From contig JAILKU010000096.1 of the NCBI GenBank assembly GCA_024693505.1, forward strand, positions 1 through 38,664: DNA of 38,664 bases. Direction: 5' to 3'. This stretch comes from Bacteroidaceae bacterium. Lineage in GTDB: Bacteria > Bacteroidota > Bacteroidia > Bacteroidales > Bacteroidaceae. The translations under genes were made by a program, and so were the position numbers. Shown here in pieces: positions 17,837 through 25,990 of this stretch (the first letter of the stretch is position 1; every line of letters starts with the position of its first letter). Under the pieces are notes generated by a model. The model searched no databases. It was not told the origin of the DNA and saw only the letters and a program-made list of their open reading frames with translations.

Positions 17837-20515
17837 TTATTTCAGTCGCAGTGCTAGTGTGGCAATTTCGTGAGGCTTCAGAGTCACGCTGACATTCTGT
17901 TCCTTATATTGTGGCTTCTCTGCTCCATTCATTGGAAGTTCAAGCAGAGTGACGCGCCTTGCAGCCCCAATGCGATGGAGGAGTGTCAGTCGTACCGGCG
18001 TTTCCTGCCCTGTCATCTCACACAGTCTGACGATGAGCTCGTCGCTGTCCTCAGCCTTCTTGACGGTTGAGAGCAGTACGTTGGGCTTGTCGATGGCTAC
18101 AAGCTGCTGTTCGGCAGGCATCGTGCGTGCTCCTTTCTTCTCAAGCGAGGTGGAGAGAGGCTCTGCAGCATATACGGGCAGGTTATAGTCCAATCCTGCT
18201 TGCATCACTCCGTTTGTCCAGTCGCCAGTATGCGGCATGATAGAATATTGGATGTTGAATTTGCCCATATTGGGGAACTCATCGGGATTTCCGGCCGAGC
18301 GGAGCAGGGTGAGCCGCAATTCGCCCTGATCGAAGCAGTGCCCATACTTGGAGCGGTTCAGCAGAGCTATGCCAGTCTTCCCGTCCGTTACATCAACCCA
18401 CTTCTGTGCCGGAACCTCCTGACCGTCGGCGCGCTCCACGGTAACGGGGTCCTCCCGGTTCTGTAACCAGTCTGGTGTGGGCTTTCCAGCCAGCATACCG
18501 TCGTGGGGACGCTCCACCACATTGAAGGCTACGTCGTTCCAAAACGTCGAGTTAGGCATGTTGATGGGGAAAACTGCCCGCAACATTGGCGAATCCTTCT
18601 CGTTTGTTCCATATTCGAGCCAGCGCGCCGTAATCTCATAGTCGATTCGCGGCAGGGAACGATAGAGATAAGTCCGCACTTTGAACTGGGAGTTACCCCA
18701 AGTGAAGTTCGATTCGATGCAGGCTCTGACGGGGCCGTTCTCTACTCTGGCGCGCCCCGTTGTCGTTGTTACGTCGCCCCGGCTGGTGGATTGGTTTATG
18801 AGCCACGACTTCATCTGGCCGTTCCTCGTTTCAGTGTACATTCGCAACGTATTGAGTTGCTTGCCCAGAGTAACGAACTCCTTGCCGTTCGACTTGTCGA
18901 TGAGCGATACGATATTACCCGACTGAGGGTCTATCCTGATGCGATAGTAGTCGGTGTCGAACGTATTTTCGGCAAATGGGATGTCTTCGTTTAGCGTGCC
19001 CTGCTGCGTAGGGTCCACGTAGAAAGTTTTGTATCCACCAGCTGGGATGTCGTCACAGATGAACTCAACGCGCCATCTCCATCCTGGCGGGAAACGTTTT
19101 CCCCAAACGATCTGAGCAGGATAGGTATGGCCATCCGTGTCGCGCACCAGTACTGTAGTGGGCATTTCGCCGCGACGGCGGACGTAGTCGGCGTCATAGT
19201 AATTGCCCCATGGACTAAAATCCGTCGTCTTGGGCAGATCGTACGAGAAGACTTCGGCCGAGACGAGTGTGCGGCGTTGCCATGGAAGGAAGTTGAAGGC
19301 CACGATGGGTTGCCCGATTCCCTTAAGGTAGGGAATCTGATCAACGTAGGTGCGGAACGCATTGTCGCGGTCCGTCTGTGCCGAGTGCAGGATGTCATTG
19401 TACCGGCCAACGCTTTCGCGGTTTGACTCATAGATGGCGGAGCCCGGAAGTATGTCGTGGAACTGGTTGAATGCTACGCCTTCCCACAGACGATACAGCT
19501 TGTCGCCGGGATACTTGCCGCCTCGCATCCAGTTGAGTGACTGCAGATATTCGTCCTGGTAGAGCGTATTTTCGCATTTTCGGTTTAGCTCCTTTATCTC
19601 GGCCACGTTGCTGTAACAGCCTTCGAACACGTACCCCATCTCGCCAATGTGTGTCGGTCTCTCGACGGATTCCTTCTCGGCCATGCGGAAAAAGTGTTCC
19701 GCTGTGGTGAATCTTACGCTTGGGAAATCGGGCCGGGCGTCCAGCTCATGCGCCCTTTCGATGTTATAACGTGTCGGTCCGCCGCCATGATCGCCTTCTC
19801 CAGTGGGACAGAACGAGCGGTGACCGTTGACGGGAAAGCCATTCAGGCGGTCGCGCAGGGACTCATTCACGTCTCCATTATAGTTTCCAGTGCTGAAAGC
19901 CAGCACGCGGGAACCGTCGGCTCCCTGCCACCAGAACGTTCCTGTGTGCGGCATTGTGCGCATAGCCCCGAAATAGTTCATGCCGCACTGGCGCAGAATC
20001 TGGGGGAGCTGCGACTGATGGCCGAAGTCGTCGGGCAGCCATCCCACGCGTGCCATACGGCCGAAGCGCGATTGGAAATAGCGTTGTCCAAGCAGAAACG
20101 AGCGGGTGAGAGCCTCGCCCGAGGGCATCATCTGGTCGCTTTCCACCCACATGCCGCCGACAGGTTCGAATCTTCCCTCGCGGACATACTTCTGCACTTG
20201 GGCAAAGAGCTCAGGGTCCTGTTCCTCGACGAACTTGTACACGGCGGCTTCGCTCTGTAGCAGGCAGTAGTCGGGGTATTCCTGCATGAAAGCGACGGCT
20301 TGGCGCAGGTTGTCATTGGCCATCTTCTGTGTCTCAGAGAGCGTCCAGAGCCAGTTCATGTCCATGTGGGCATGCCCAATCAGGTGCAGTGTGTCGCCTG
20401 CCACATCGGCATTTTTCTGTACGGCGGGCCGCTCTGTACCTTTTTGTCCGAACACTGTTGCCACACTCAGCAGGGTGGCTACAGCAACTGTTGAAATCTT
20501 CTTCTGCATAAGCAT
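17837..20515 (-). CDS. GH38 alpha-mannosidase, secreted
   Basis: The 892-residue product has a signal peptide (MLMQKKISTVAVATLLSVATVFG, before QKG). The catalytic domain follows. HAHMDMNW supplies the zinc ligands H50 and D52, WLPDDFGH the probable nucleophile D162 (also a zinc ligand in the family), and FNQFHDILPGS the zinc ligand H353. Residues from about 500 on match the C-terminal beta domains of GH38 (DTDYYRIRIDPQSGNIVSL). These enzymes cut alpha-mannosides, such as N-glycan or yeast mannan side chains, and this one should act in the periplasm or at the surface. A second ATG two codons in (20509) is equally possible. No SusC/SusD pair is nearby, so this is not a complete utilisation locus. 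Confidence 0.92.
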   Translation of the reverse strand: MLMQKKISTVAVATLLSVATVFGQKGTERPAVQKNADVAGDTLHLIGHAHMDMNWLWTLSETQKMANDNLRQAVAFMQEYPDYCLLQSEAAVYKFVEEQDPELFAQVQKYVREGRFEPVGGMWVESDQMMPSGEALTRSFLLGQRYFQSRFGRMARVGWLPDDFGHQSQLPQILRQCGMNYFGAMRTMPHTGTFWWQGADGSRVLAFSTGNYNGDVNESLRDRLNGFPVNGHRSFCPTGEGDHGGGPTRYNIERAHELDARPDFPSVRFTTAEHFFRMAEKESVERPTHIGEMGYVFEGCYSNVAEIKELNRKCENTLYQDEYLQSLNWMRGGKYPGDKLYRLWEGVAFNQFHDILPGSAIYESNRESVGRYNDILHSAQTDRDNAFRTYVDQIPYLKGIGQPIVAFNFLPWQRRTLVSAEVFSYDLPKTTDFSPWGNYYDADYVRRRGEMPTTVLVRDTDGHTYPAQIVWGKRFPPGWRWRVEFICDDIPAGGYKTFYVDPTQQGTLNEDIPFAENTFDTDYYRIRIDPQSGNIVSLIDKSNGKEFVTLGKQLNTLRMYTETRNGQMKSWLINQSTSRGDVTTTTGRARVENGPVRACIESNFTWGNSQFKVRTYLYRSLPRIDYEITARWLEYGTNEKDSPMLRAVFPINMPNSTFWNDVAFNVVERPHDGMLAGKPTPDWLQNREDPVTVERADGQEVPAQKWVDVTDGKTGIALLNRSKYGHCFDQGELRLTLLRSAGNPDEFPNMGKFNIQYSIMPHTGDWTNGVMQAGLDYNLPVYAAEPLSTSLEKKGARTMPAEQQLVAIDKPNVLLSTVKKAEDSDELIVRLCEMTGQETPVRLTLLHRIGAARRVTLLELPMNGAEKPQYKEQNVSVTLKPHEIATLALRLK

Positions 20516-20590
20516 ACGTATTAGATGTATATTACTCCTCGTTTTGCGCTAATTCTTCCTCGATAATGTACAAACTCAGCTTCTCGCCTG

Positions 20591-20625
20591 CAAATATACG
20601 AATTTTTCGTTTAACTGCATGCAAA
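20591..20625 (-). promoter_or_regulatory. promoter of the GH38-esterase operon
   Basis: On the minus strand TATATTTG (20598 down to 20591) matches TAnnTTTG, and TTTG (20625-20622) lies upstream with a 23-base spacer, slightly longer than the usual 19-21. This would give a leader of about 70 bases before the GH38 start at 20515. Confidence 0.5.
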
Positions 20626-20668
20626 AGGAACGTATTTCTTTTGATGTGCGGCAGAATTTTCAGGCCGG

Positions 20669-20746
20669 AAGCCTTTGCCTTTGTTTTTGTAGGCCTTTGC
20701 TTTTAAAATTTTGCAGGCCTTTGCATTCATTCTTGTAGGCCTTTGC
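20669..20746 (+). repeat. short GGCCTTTGC repeat array
   Basis: AGGCCTTTGC occurs at 20691-20700, 20715-20724 and 20737-20746, with a related GCCTTTGC at 20671-20678. The period is about 20-24 bases and the spacers are T-rich. The units are too short and variable for a CRISPR array. Confidence 0.75.
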
Positions 20747-20749
20747 ATT

Positions 20750-20796
20750 TTTGCTAGACCCGCCTCTAGCAAAATTTACACCCGCCTCTAGCAAAA
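20750..20796 (+). repeat. repeat core C, hairpin with flanking direct copy
   Basis: TTTTGCTAGA, the loop CCCGCC and TCTAGCAAAA form a 10-base-pair hairpin, and TCTAGCAAAA is repeated again after TTTACACCCGCC. The TAGACCCGCCT and AAATTTACACCC words are shared with copies A (about 149-180) and B (about 26606-26635), which suggests a partial or decayed member of the same family. Confidence 0.7.
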
Positions 20797-20874
20797 ATAA
20801 AGAGCCAGGAAGGGGCGGTGGCCTGCGCTCGAAAGTACTTCCGCTCGGATAACCAAAATTAGATTGGCATTTAT

Positions 20875-20905
20875 TTTGTTTATCCCTCGCTTAATCGTAC
20901 CTTTG
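20875..20905 (+). promoter_or_regulatory. upstream promoter P1 of the M16 protease gene
   Basis: TTTG at 20875-20878, a 19-base spacer and TACCTTTG at 20898-20905 give a full match to the Bacteroidetes -33/-7 consensus. The predicted start is near 20911, at the beginning of the second repeat unit. Confidence 0.75.
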
Positions 20906-20959
20906 AGCTGCGCTCGAAAGTACTTCCGCTCGGATAACCAAAATTAAATTGGCATTTAT

Positions 20960-20990
20960 TTTGTTTATCTCTCGCTTAATCGTACCTTTG
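20960..20990 (+). promoter_or_regulatory. downstream promoter P2 of the M16 protease gene
   Basis: TTTG at 20960-20963, a 19-base spacer and TACCTTTG at 20983-20990 repeat P1 exactly 85 bases on. The predicted start near 20996 gives a leader of about 40 bases to the ATG at 21038. Confidence 0.8.
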
Positions 20991-21037
20991 ACAGCCAGAA
21001 TAGCTAAATTGAAGCGTTATACAAAGTGAAAACTGAT

Positions 21038-22282
21038 ATGATAAAGCACATACTGCATGAGACAAATACGCTACCCTGCGGGTTGCGCATCGTATGTGCT
21101 CCGCGCCGTTCACAGATCGTTTACTGTGGCATCGCCGTTGATGCCGGCACACGCGATGAACTGTCCACGGAGAGCGGCATGGCTCACTTCACCGAGCACA
21201 TGACTTTTAAGGGAACAGCACGGCGCACGGCGCGGCAGATTATCACACGCATGGAGTCCGTCGGCGGTGACTTGAACGCCTACACAGGCAAGGAGGAGAC
21301 GGTCTATTACTGCACTACGTTGCGTCCGCACCTCTCCCGGGCTGTCGAATTGCTGCTCGACATCACTCTGAACAGTTCCTATCCGCAGCGCGAAATGGAG
21401 CGCGAGGTAGAAGTCGTGATTGATGAGATAGAGAGCTACAACGACTCGCCCGGCGAATTGATCTATGACGACTTCGAAGGCCTGCTGTTTTCAGGTCATC
21501 CGCTCGGACGTAACATCTTGGGCGAGGCAGAATGTCTCCGGCAACTTCGGCCGGCCGACATGAAGGCCTTCACGAACCGGCTCTATCGGCCTGAGCGTAT
21601 GGTGCTTTTCGTCTATGGCGACGTGGATGTCGGGCAAGTATCCCGGCTGGCAGAGCGTTATCTTCAGGACTTTGCCGCCGGGTCGCATCAGACCGTCCAG
21701 CGCTCGGCTTTTGTCCCTCCGCCATCGGAAGAGTCGCGGCACATCATAAGTCATCGGGGCACTCATCAGGCTCATGTCATGATAGGCACTCGTTGCTTCG
21801 GTGCCGAAGATCCACGGCAGCTGTCACTGTTCATGCTGAACAATATGCTGGGCGGACCGGGGATGAGTAGCCGGTTGAACATGGTGCTGAGGGAAAGGAA
21901 CGGGCTTGTCTATACCGTTGAGAGCAACCTGACAAACTATACAGATACAGGAGTGTGGAGCGTCTATTTCGGCTGCGACCATAAAGATGTGAACCGTTGC
22001 CTCCATCTGGTGTTGCATGAGTTGCGCCGCCTGGCAGATTCTCCCCTCAGCCCGCGGGTAATAGATGCTGCACGAAGACAACTGAAGGGGCAGATCGGTA
22101 TCTCGTATGACAATGCTGAGAACGTGGCAATCGGAATGGCAAAACGCTTTCTGCACTATGGCAAGACGCAGACAATGGAGCAACTTTTCGCCCGGCTCGA
22201 CGGTCTGACTGCGGAACAGCTTTGGCACACCGCGCAAGAAGTCTTTGCACAGGAGAATCTGCTGACACTGGTGTATGAGTGA
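21038..22282 (+). CDS. M16-family zinc metalloprotease (processing-peptidase type)
   Basis: The protein of about 414 residues is an inverzincin. HFTEH gives the HxxEH motif (H50, E53, H54 counted from this ATG), and 76 residues later comes the third zinc ligand, E130 in VVIDEIESY, exactly the family spacing. The inactive-like C-terminal half follows from about residue 215. There is no signal peptide, so it should be cytoplasmic. Homologues are annotated as insulinase or mitochondrial processing peptidase-like, and the substrate here is unknown. A GTG at 21026 would add four residues. It is driven by two tandem promoters and followed 50 bases later by a PBP4-type gene, possibly in one transcript. 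Confidence 0.92.
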   Translation: MIKHILHETNTLPCGLRIVCAPRRSQIVYCGIAVDAGTRDELSTESGMAHFTEHMTFKGTARRTARQIITRMESVGGDLNAYTGKEETVYYCTTLRPHLSRAVELLLDITLNSSYPQREMEREVEVVIDEIESYNDSPGELIYDDFEGLLFSGHPLGRNILGEAECLRQLRPADMKAFTNRLYRPERMVLFVYGDVDVGQVSRLAERYLQDFAAGSHQTVQRSAFVPPPSEESRHIISHRGTHQAHVMIGTRCFGAEDPRQLSLFMLNNMLGGPGMSSRLNMVLRERNGLVYTVESNLTNYTDTGVWSVYFGCDHKDVNRCLHLVLHELRRLADSPLSPRVIDAARRQLKGQIGISYDNAENVAIGMAKRFLHYGKTQTMEQLFARLDGLTAEQLWHTAQEVFAQENLLTLVYE

Positions 22283-22332
22283 AAAGTCAGTCGTGACAGA
22301 TTTTGAATTTACAAATTTTGAATTAATTTCTA

Positions 22333-23700
22333 ATGCCCAAAAAGAAGAAAAGACGACTGAAGAAAAGTGTGCGTAGAGGCTGTCTGGGCATCCTACTGAC
22401 GGTTCTCCTCTTCATCCTTTTTAGCGTCTATGAGTGTCAGCGAGACAGGACTGAAGGCGAGTTGCCGGTGGTGGCGCCCCAGGAGACCCAGCCTGACAGG
22501 ACCGACTCATTGCTGTCCCTTCGGCTGGATGAGGTGTTGGGTCGGACACCACGCACCGACTCCTCTAAGATCAGCCTGTATGTCTATGACCTTACGCGCC
22601 GTTGCCCCGTCTATGCCCACCGCTCCACTCAGCTCATGACGCCGGCTTCGTGCATGAAACTCCTGACTGCAGTCTGTGCCCTGAAGCGGCTGGGGCCCGA
22701 CCATCAATATGATAACAATCTGTACATAAAGGGAACAATCAGCCGGGGCACGCTGTACGGATACGTGCTTGTGGCTATGGATGACGATCCGCTCACCGAG
22801 ACCTTCGAAGATTTCGCCCTGGCGCTTCGGCAGCTTGGCATAGAACGCATACAGGGCGATATCCACTTCGACCTGGCACGCCGCGATACACTCCTGCCGC
22901 ATCCAACCGCCTCGTTCTGGGACATCCCCTATCAAAGTCTGCCCCTTCTGATGAGGGGAGAACGGAGAGTCGAGCTGGAGTTCCGTGAATCATTGTCGGC
23001 AGTCGGGATACAGTTCAGCCGTAATGTACTCTTTGGCCATAAATGGCTGGAGGGTCTGGACAGGGTGAAGCAAAGGCAGGAGTATGCCCTGGCCCTGAAG
23101 AATGCCCGGTTGGGTGCACGCCTCGTGAGGAAGCAGACGCATCTGTTGCGGGAAGTGTTGGCGCCCATGTTGATCTTCAGCAGTAACATCAAGGCCGAAG
23201 CGGTTCGCTATCATACCGACCACTACACAGACCGATGGGGAGGAGGAGAGGCCCGGAACGGGCATGCAGTGGAAACCTTTCTGCGCGAGGAGATGCCTTG
23301 GACGCAGACTGTCGGGCTGGTCATCAACGACGGCAGCGGCCTGTCGCCACAAAACCGGCTGACGGCCGACTTCCTCACCCGCCTGCTTATATATACCTAT
23401 GATAATCCTGAAATATGGAATGTCATGGTAGATGAACTGCTGGCTACGCCCAACGACCCGGTACGGCAGGGCTCCCTGACCGGACGAATGACCGAACCGC
23501 TCTTCACCGGCCGCGTCTTCGGCAAGACAGGTACGCTGACTACAGTAGGTGTATCTTCACTGAGCGGCTATTGCCTGTCGGATGGAGGACGCTGGTATGC
23601 CTTCTCCGTTATCAGTGAGGATACACCCGTGGCTGAATCACGCCTGCTACAAGACGCATTGTGCAAAGTGCTGGTCTTGACCCGGGACGATGAGCCCTAA
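22333..23700 (+). CDS. dacB: D-alanyl-D-alanine carboxypeptidase/endopeptidase, PBP4 type (S13)
   Basis: The 455-residue protein trims or opens peptidoglycan cross-links in the periplasm. After a very basic start (MPKKKKRRLKKSVRR) there is a membrane segment (about 18-33), so it is either anchored or cleaved. The three penicillin-binding motifs are all present: SCMK (S106, K109), SSN (283-285) and KTG (398-400). DGSGLS at 333-338 is also typical of S13 enzymes. The region between SxxK and SxN is long, as expected for the PBP4 insertions. The gene ends just before a hairpin shared with the convergent flotillin gene. Confidence 0.92.
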   Translation: MPKKKKRRLKKSVRRGCLGILLTVLLFILFSVYECQRDRTEGELPVVAPQETQPDRTDSLLSLRLDEVLGRTPRTDSSKISLYVYDLTRRCPVYAHRSTQLMTPASCMKLLTAVCALKRLGPDHQYDNNLYIKGTISRGTLYGYVLVAMDDDPLTETFEDFALALRQLGIERIQGDIHFDLARRDTLLPHPTASFWDIPYQSLPLLMRGERRVELEFRESLSAVGIQFSRNVLFGHKWLEGLDRVKQRQEYALALKNARLGARLVRKQTHLLREVLAPMLIFSSNIKAEAVRYHTDHYTDRWGGGEARNGHAVETFLREEMPWTQTVGLVINDGSGLSPQNRLTADFLTRLLIYTYDNPEIWNVMVDELLATPNDPVRQGSLTGRMTEPLFTGRVFGKTGTLTTVGVSSLSGYCLSDGGRWYAFSVISEDTPVAESRLLQDALCKVLVLTRDDEP

Positions 23701-23709
23701 TAGATTTTG

Positions 23710-23759
23710 AACCCAAACCCGTCATTAGCGCTTAACATTCTAATGACCGGTTTGGGGTT
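23710..23759. terminator. hairpin between convergent dacB and flotillin genes
   Basis: AACCCAAACCCGTCATTAG pairs with CTAATGACCGGTTTGGGGTT through about 17 base pairs with one bulge and one mismatch, around an 11-base loop. It fills the 64-base gap between two genes pointing at each other, so it probably ends both transcripts. There is no clear T-tract on either strand. Confidence 0.75.
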
Positions 23760-23764
23760 GAACC

Positions 23765-25141
23765 TTACGCTTTTTCTTCCTCTGGTGCCTGCGGCGTCTC
23801 CTGCTCTTTCCTACGTGCCAGATACTCGGGCAGTGAAAGACCGGCCTGATCCAGAAGGTCGTTCAGGGGAGGAATGCTCTTGACGAGACCCGACAGGAAG
23901 TTGGCGGTGCTGGTCTGTCCCTCGCCGGTACCTCCATTGTCCCAGACAGTGACCTTGTCGATCTGTATGCCCTTGATGGCTTCTACCTGCGTCTTGACCA
24001 GATCGGGTAACTTCTCAAGTAGGAGCAGGGTGTATGCACCCTTGGTGTCTCCGCCTGCAGCCTGGATCATCTTGTCGTAACCGTCGGCTTGCTTGGTGAG
24101 CACCTCGAACAGACCCTTGGCCTCAGCCTCCATCTTGGCGAAAATGGCGTCTGCTTCACCCTTTGCGTTCACACGCTTCTGCTCAGCCTCAGCCTCGGCA
24201 GCGATGACCAGTCTTTTCTTCTCGATCTCCTGAGCGACGAGCACGTTCGCCGTCTGTGTGCTGCGTTCCTTGTCGGCACGCGCTTCCTCGGCCTTCTGTT
24301 CAGCAGCATACGCCTCTTCCAGTGCCTGAGCCTGTGCCACCTTCTCGGCAGCCACGGCCTTGCGCTGAGCCTCTGCCTCCTTCTCGCGGCGGGAAGCGTC
24401 GGAGTTGGCTATCTCCACCTTTGCCTCGTTTTCTCCCTTCACTGCTGCGGCATTTGCCTCAGCCGTACGGATACGTGTCTCGCGCACAGCCTCAGCCTTA
24501 CCGATCTCACCGATCTTCTCCTGTTCAGCCACGCGCACCTTGGCCTCGTTGATGGCCTTTGCTGCGGCTTCCTGGCCGAGAGCCTCAATGTATCCGCTCT
24601 CGTCCTTGATATCCGTCACGTTAACATTGATGAGGCGCAGTCCTATCTTCTTCAGTTCTACCTCCACATTTGCCGTTATAGCCTCCAGGAACTTGTCGCG
24701 GTCGCTGTTGAGCTCCTCAATGCTCATCGTGGCGATGACGAGACGCAGCTGTCCGAAGAGGATATCGCGCGCCAGCTCCTGAATCTGCTGTGCCGTCTGT
24801 CCCAACAGGCGTTCGGCTGCAGCCAGCATGCTCTCGGGCTCGGTGCTGATACCCACGGTAAAGCGGCAGGGCACGTCGACGCGGATGTTCTGGCGGCTCA
24901 GAGCATTTGTCAGGTTGGCATCGATGCCGATAGGCGTCAGGGACAGGTAGGCGTAATCCTCGATGATGGGCCATACGAAGGCACCGCCGCCGTGGACGCA
25001 CTTGGCTGAACGGGTGGATGACTTGCTACCGTAGATGACCAGGATCTTGTCGCTGGGGCAGCGGCGGTAGCGGTTGATTAATGCCATGAAAAGAAAAACG
25101 AGTACGATGACTCCGATTACTCCGAAATAAAGGGCTTCCAT
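23765..25141 (-). CDS. flotillin-like SPFH-domain membrane protein
   Basis: The 458-residue protein begins with a membrane helix (YFGVIGVIVLVFLFMALI, about 5-22) and the basic RYRRCPSDKILVIYG. The SPFH/band-7 domain follows (about 35-200). The next 150 residues are Ala/Glu/Lys-rich coiled coil (AEANAAAVKGENEAKVEIA, KRVNAKGEADAIFAKMEAEAK), the flotillin signature. Its C-terminus is short and charged. Flotillins (YuaG/FloT, YqiK) form membrane microdomain scaffolds. The gene lies directly downstream of an NfeD/YuaF-like gene, the same pairing as yuaF-yuaG in Bacillus. A long antisense frame over the coiled coil comes from its biased composition. Confidence 0.93.
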   Translation of the reverse strand: MEALYFGVIGVIVLVFLFMALINRYRRCPSDKILVIYGSKSSTRSAKCVHGGGAFVWPIIEDYAYLSLTPIGIDANLTNALSRQNIRVDVPCRFTVGISTEPESMLAAAERLLGQTAQQIQELARDILFGQLRLVIATMSIEELNSDRDKFLEAITANVEVELKKIGLRLINVNVTDIKDESGYIEALGQEAAAKAINEAKVRVAEQEKIGEIGKAEAVRETRIRTAEANAAAVKGENEAKVEIANSDASRREKEAEAQRKAVAAEKVAQAQALEEAYAAEQKAEEARADKERSTQTANVLVAQEIEKKRLVIAAEAEAEQKRVNAKGEADAIFAKMEAEAKGLFEVLTKQADGYDKMIQAAGGDTKGAYTLLLLEKLPDLVKTQVEAIKGIQIDKVTVWDNGGTGEGQTSTANFLSGLVKSIPPLNDLLDQAGLSLPEYLARRKEQETPQAPEEEKA

Positions 25142-25212
25142 AACTTATTGCGTTTTAAGAGTTTTACCTATGAACCTTATACTTCTCTTTTGAATTATGA
25201 ACCTTTGGTTCA

Positions 25213-25821
25213 TCATATCTTCTCTACCAGCAGGACTTTGTTGCCGATGAGGCCTGCGATGCGCACCTGTGCTCCGCTGGGTATGGCCTCGCCGTCTGTG
25301 AGGGCGGGCAGTTCCTGTACAGAGCCTCCGAAGCTGACCTGCACCTTGCCCTGTCCGCTTCTGTCTGCCGGAATGCGGACATAGACTGTAGCCACCTGCC
25401 CGACAGCCTCGTGAATATCGAAGGCGCCATTGGACTCCAGTTTCATGAGCTTACGGAACATGAAGAGGAAGGCAGTCACCAGAAGACAGCCGCACAACAG
25501 GGCAACTGCTGCCAGGAGAAAACGGTTGGGGATAACATTCCAGAAGCAGACACCGCCCCAGCCGATGCCCAGAAGGAAGTTGATCATGTTGCGGATGGTG
25601 AAGAGCTGGATGGCACCGCCGGTATCCATCGTATCGCCGCCGCCGTCTCCGAGGTCGGCATCGCCGGGACCGTCAAAACTCACATCACTATCCGTGTCGC
25701 CTATGCCCACAAGCGTAAGCACCATCTGGATAAGGAAAACGAGGGAAGCAAGCAAGGCTACACCCCAATAGGCGCGGAGAGAGGGCTCCATACCTTCGAA
25801 CCAGGAAACAAATGCGTTCAT
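25213..25821 (-). CDS. NfeD/YuaF-like membrane protein partnered with flotillin
   Basis: The 202-residue protein has three hydrophobic segments (about 18-40, 72-95 and 100-120). The first two are separated by an acidic Gly/Asp-rich loop (GDTDSDVSFDGPGDADLGDGGGD). The C-terminal 65 residues are soluble and of OB-fold type (GQVATVYVRIPADRSGQGKVQVSFGG, then GAQVRIAGLIGNKVLLVEKI), as in NfeD-family proteins. Such proteins act with flotillins. The gene precedes the flotillin gene by 71 bases on the same strand, so the two form an operon. The acidic loop could bind cations, but that is speculation. Confidence 0.82.
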   Translation of the reverse strand: MNAFVSWFEGMEPSLRAYWGVALLASLVFLIQMVLTLVGIGDTDSDVSFDGPGDADLGDGGGDTMDTGGAIQLFTIRNMINFLLGIGWGGVCFWNVIPNRFLLAAVALLCGCLLVTAFLFMFRKLMKLESNGAFDIHEAVGQVATVYVRIPADRSGQGKVQVSFGGSVQELPALTDGEAIPSGAQVRIAGLIGNKVLLVEKI

Positions 25822-25906
25822 GCGAATCGTTTTTAAATTATACCAAAATAGCGGAATTGAGGCCGTCGAAGCACTTGGCAGTTCATATTTTGACCTTACT
25901 CCGTAG

Positions 25907-25940
25907 CAAAGTTAACTCTTTTTTCCTCATTAACCGCAAA
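25907..25940 (-). promoter_or_regulatory. promoter of the NfeD-flotillin operon
   Basis: On the minus strand TAACTTTG (25914 down to 25907) is a -7 box and TTTG (25940-25937) lies 22 bases upstream. The leader to the start at 25821 would be about 80 bases. It is back to back with the NUDIX promoter, whose -33 box begins only 13 bases away. Confidence 0.6.
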
Positions 25941-25953
25941 AAAAGCCTTAATT

Positions 25954-25986
25954 TTTGTCAAAAGCATGTTATTTTTCGTATTTTTG
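25954..25986 (+). promoter_or_regulatory. promoter of the NUDIX gene, overlapping the start region
   Basis: TTTG at 25954-25957, a 21-base spacer and TATTTTTG at 25979-25986 match the consensus. Only four bases separate the -7 box from the ATG at 25991, so the transcript probably starts at or within a few bases of the start codon. Confidence 0.75.
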
Positions 25987-25990
25987 CTGA

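Larger units (their letters stand above)
20823..20991 (+). repeat. tandem 85-base duplication carrying two promoters
   Basis: Two 84-base units, 20823-20906 and 20908-20991, start with CTGCGCTCGAAAGTACTTCC and end with CGTACCTTTGA. I count two substitutions between them (G/A near 20862 and C/T near 20885). Each unit contains GCTCG twice around the small palindrome AAGTACTT, followed by a complete promoter. Confidence 0.93.
20516..21025. other. 510-base divergent intergenic region packed with repeats and promoters
   Basis: No gene is supported here. From left to right it holds the GH38 promoter (20591-20598 with a distant -33), a run of GGCCTTTGC repeats (about 20669-20746), a hairpin-forming repeat core related to copies A and B (20750-20796), and two tandem 84-base promoter cassettes (20823-20906 and 20908-20991) that read toward the M16 protease gene. 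Confidence 0.75.

Noticed and set aside
20669..20991. CRISPR-like array
   Set aside because: The units are either 8-10 bases with T-rich spacers or a simple two-copy 85-base duplication. There are no unique spacers of regular length and no cas genes.
24089..25009. 306-codon plus-strand open frame within the flotillin gene
   Set aside because: Its Leu/Cys/Ser-rich product is the complement of the Ala/Glu/Lys coiled coil. The minus-strand frame is a full-length flotillin.
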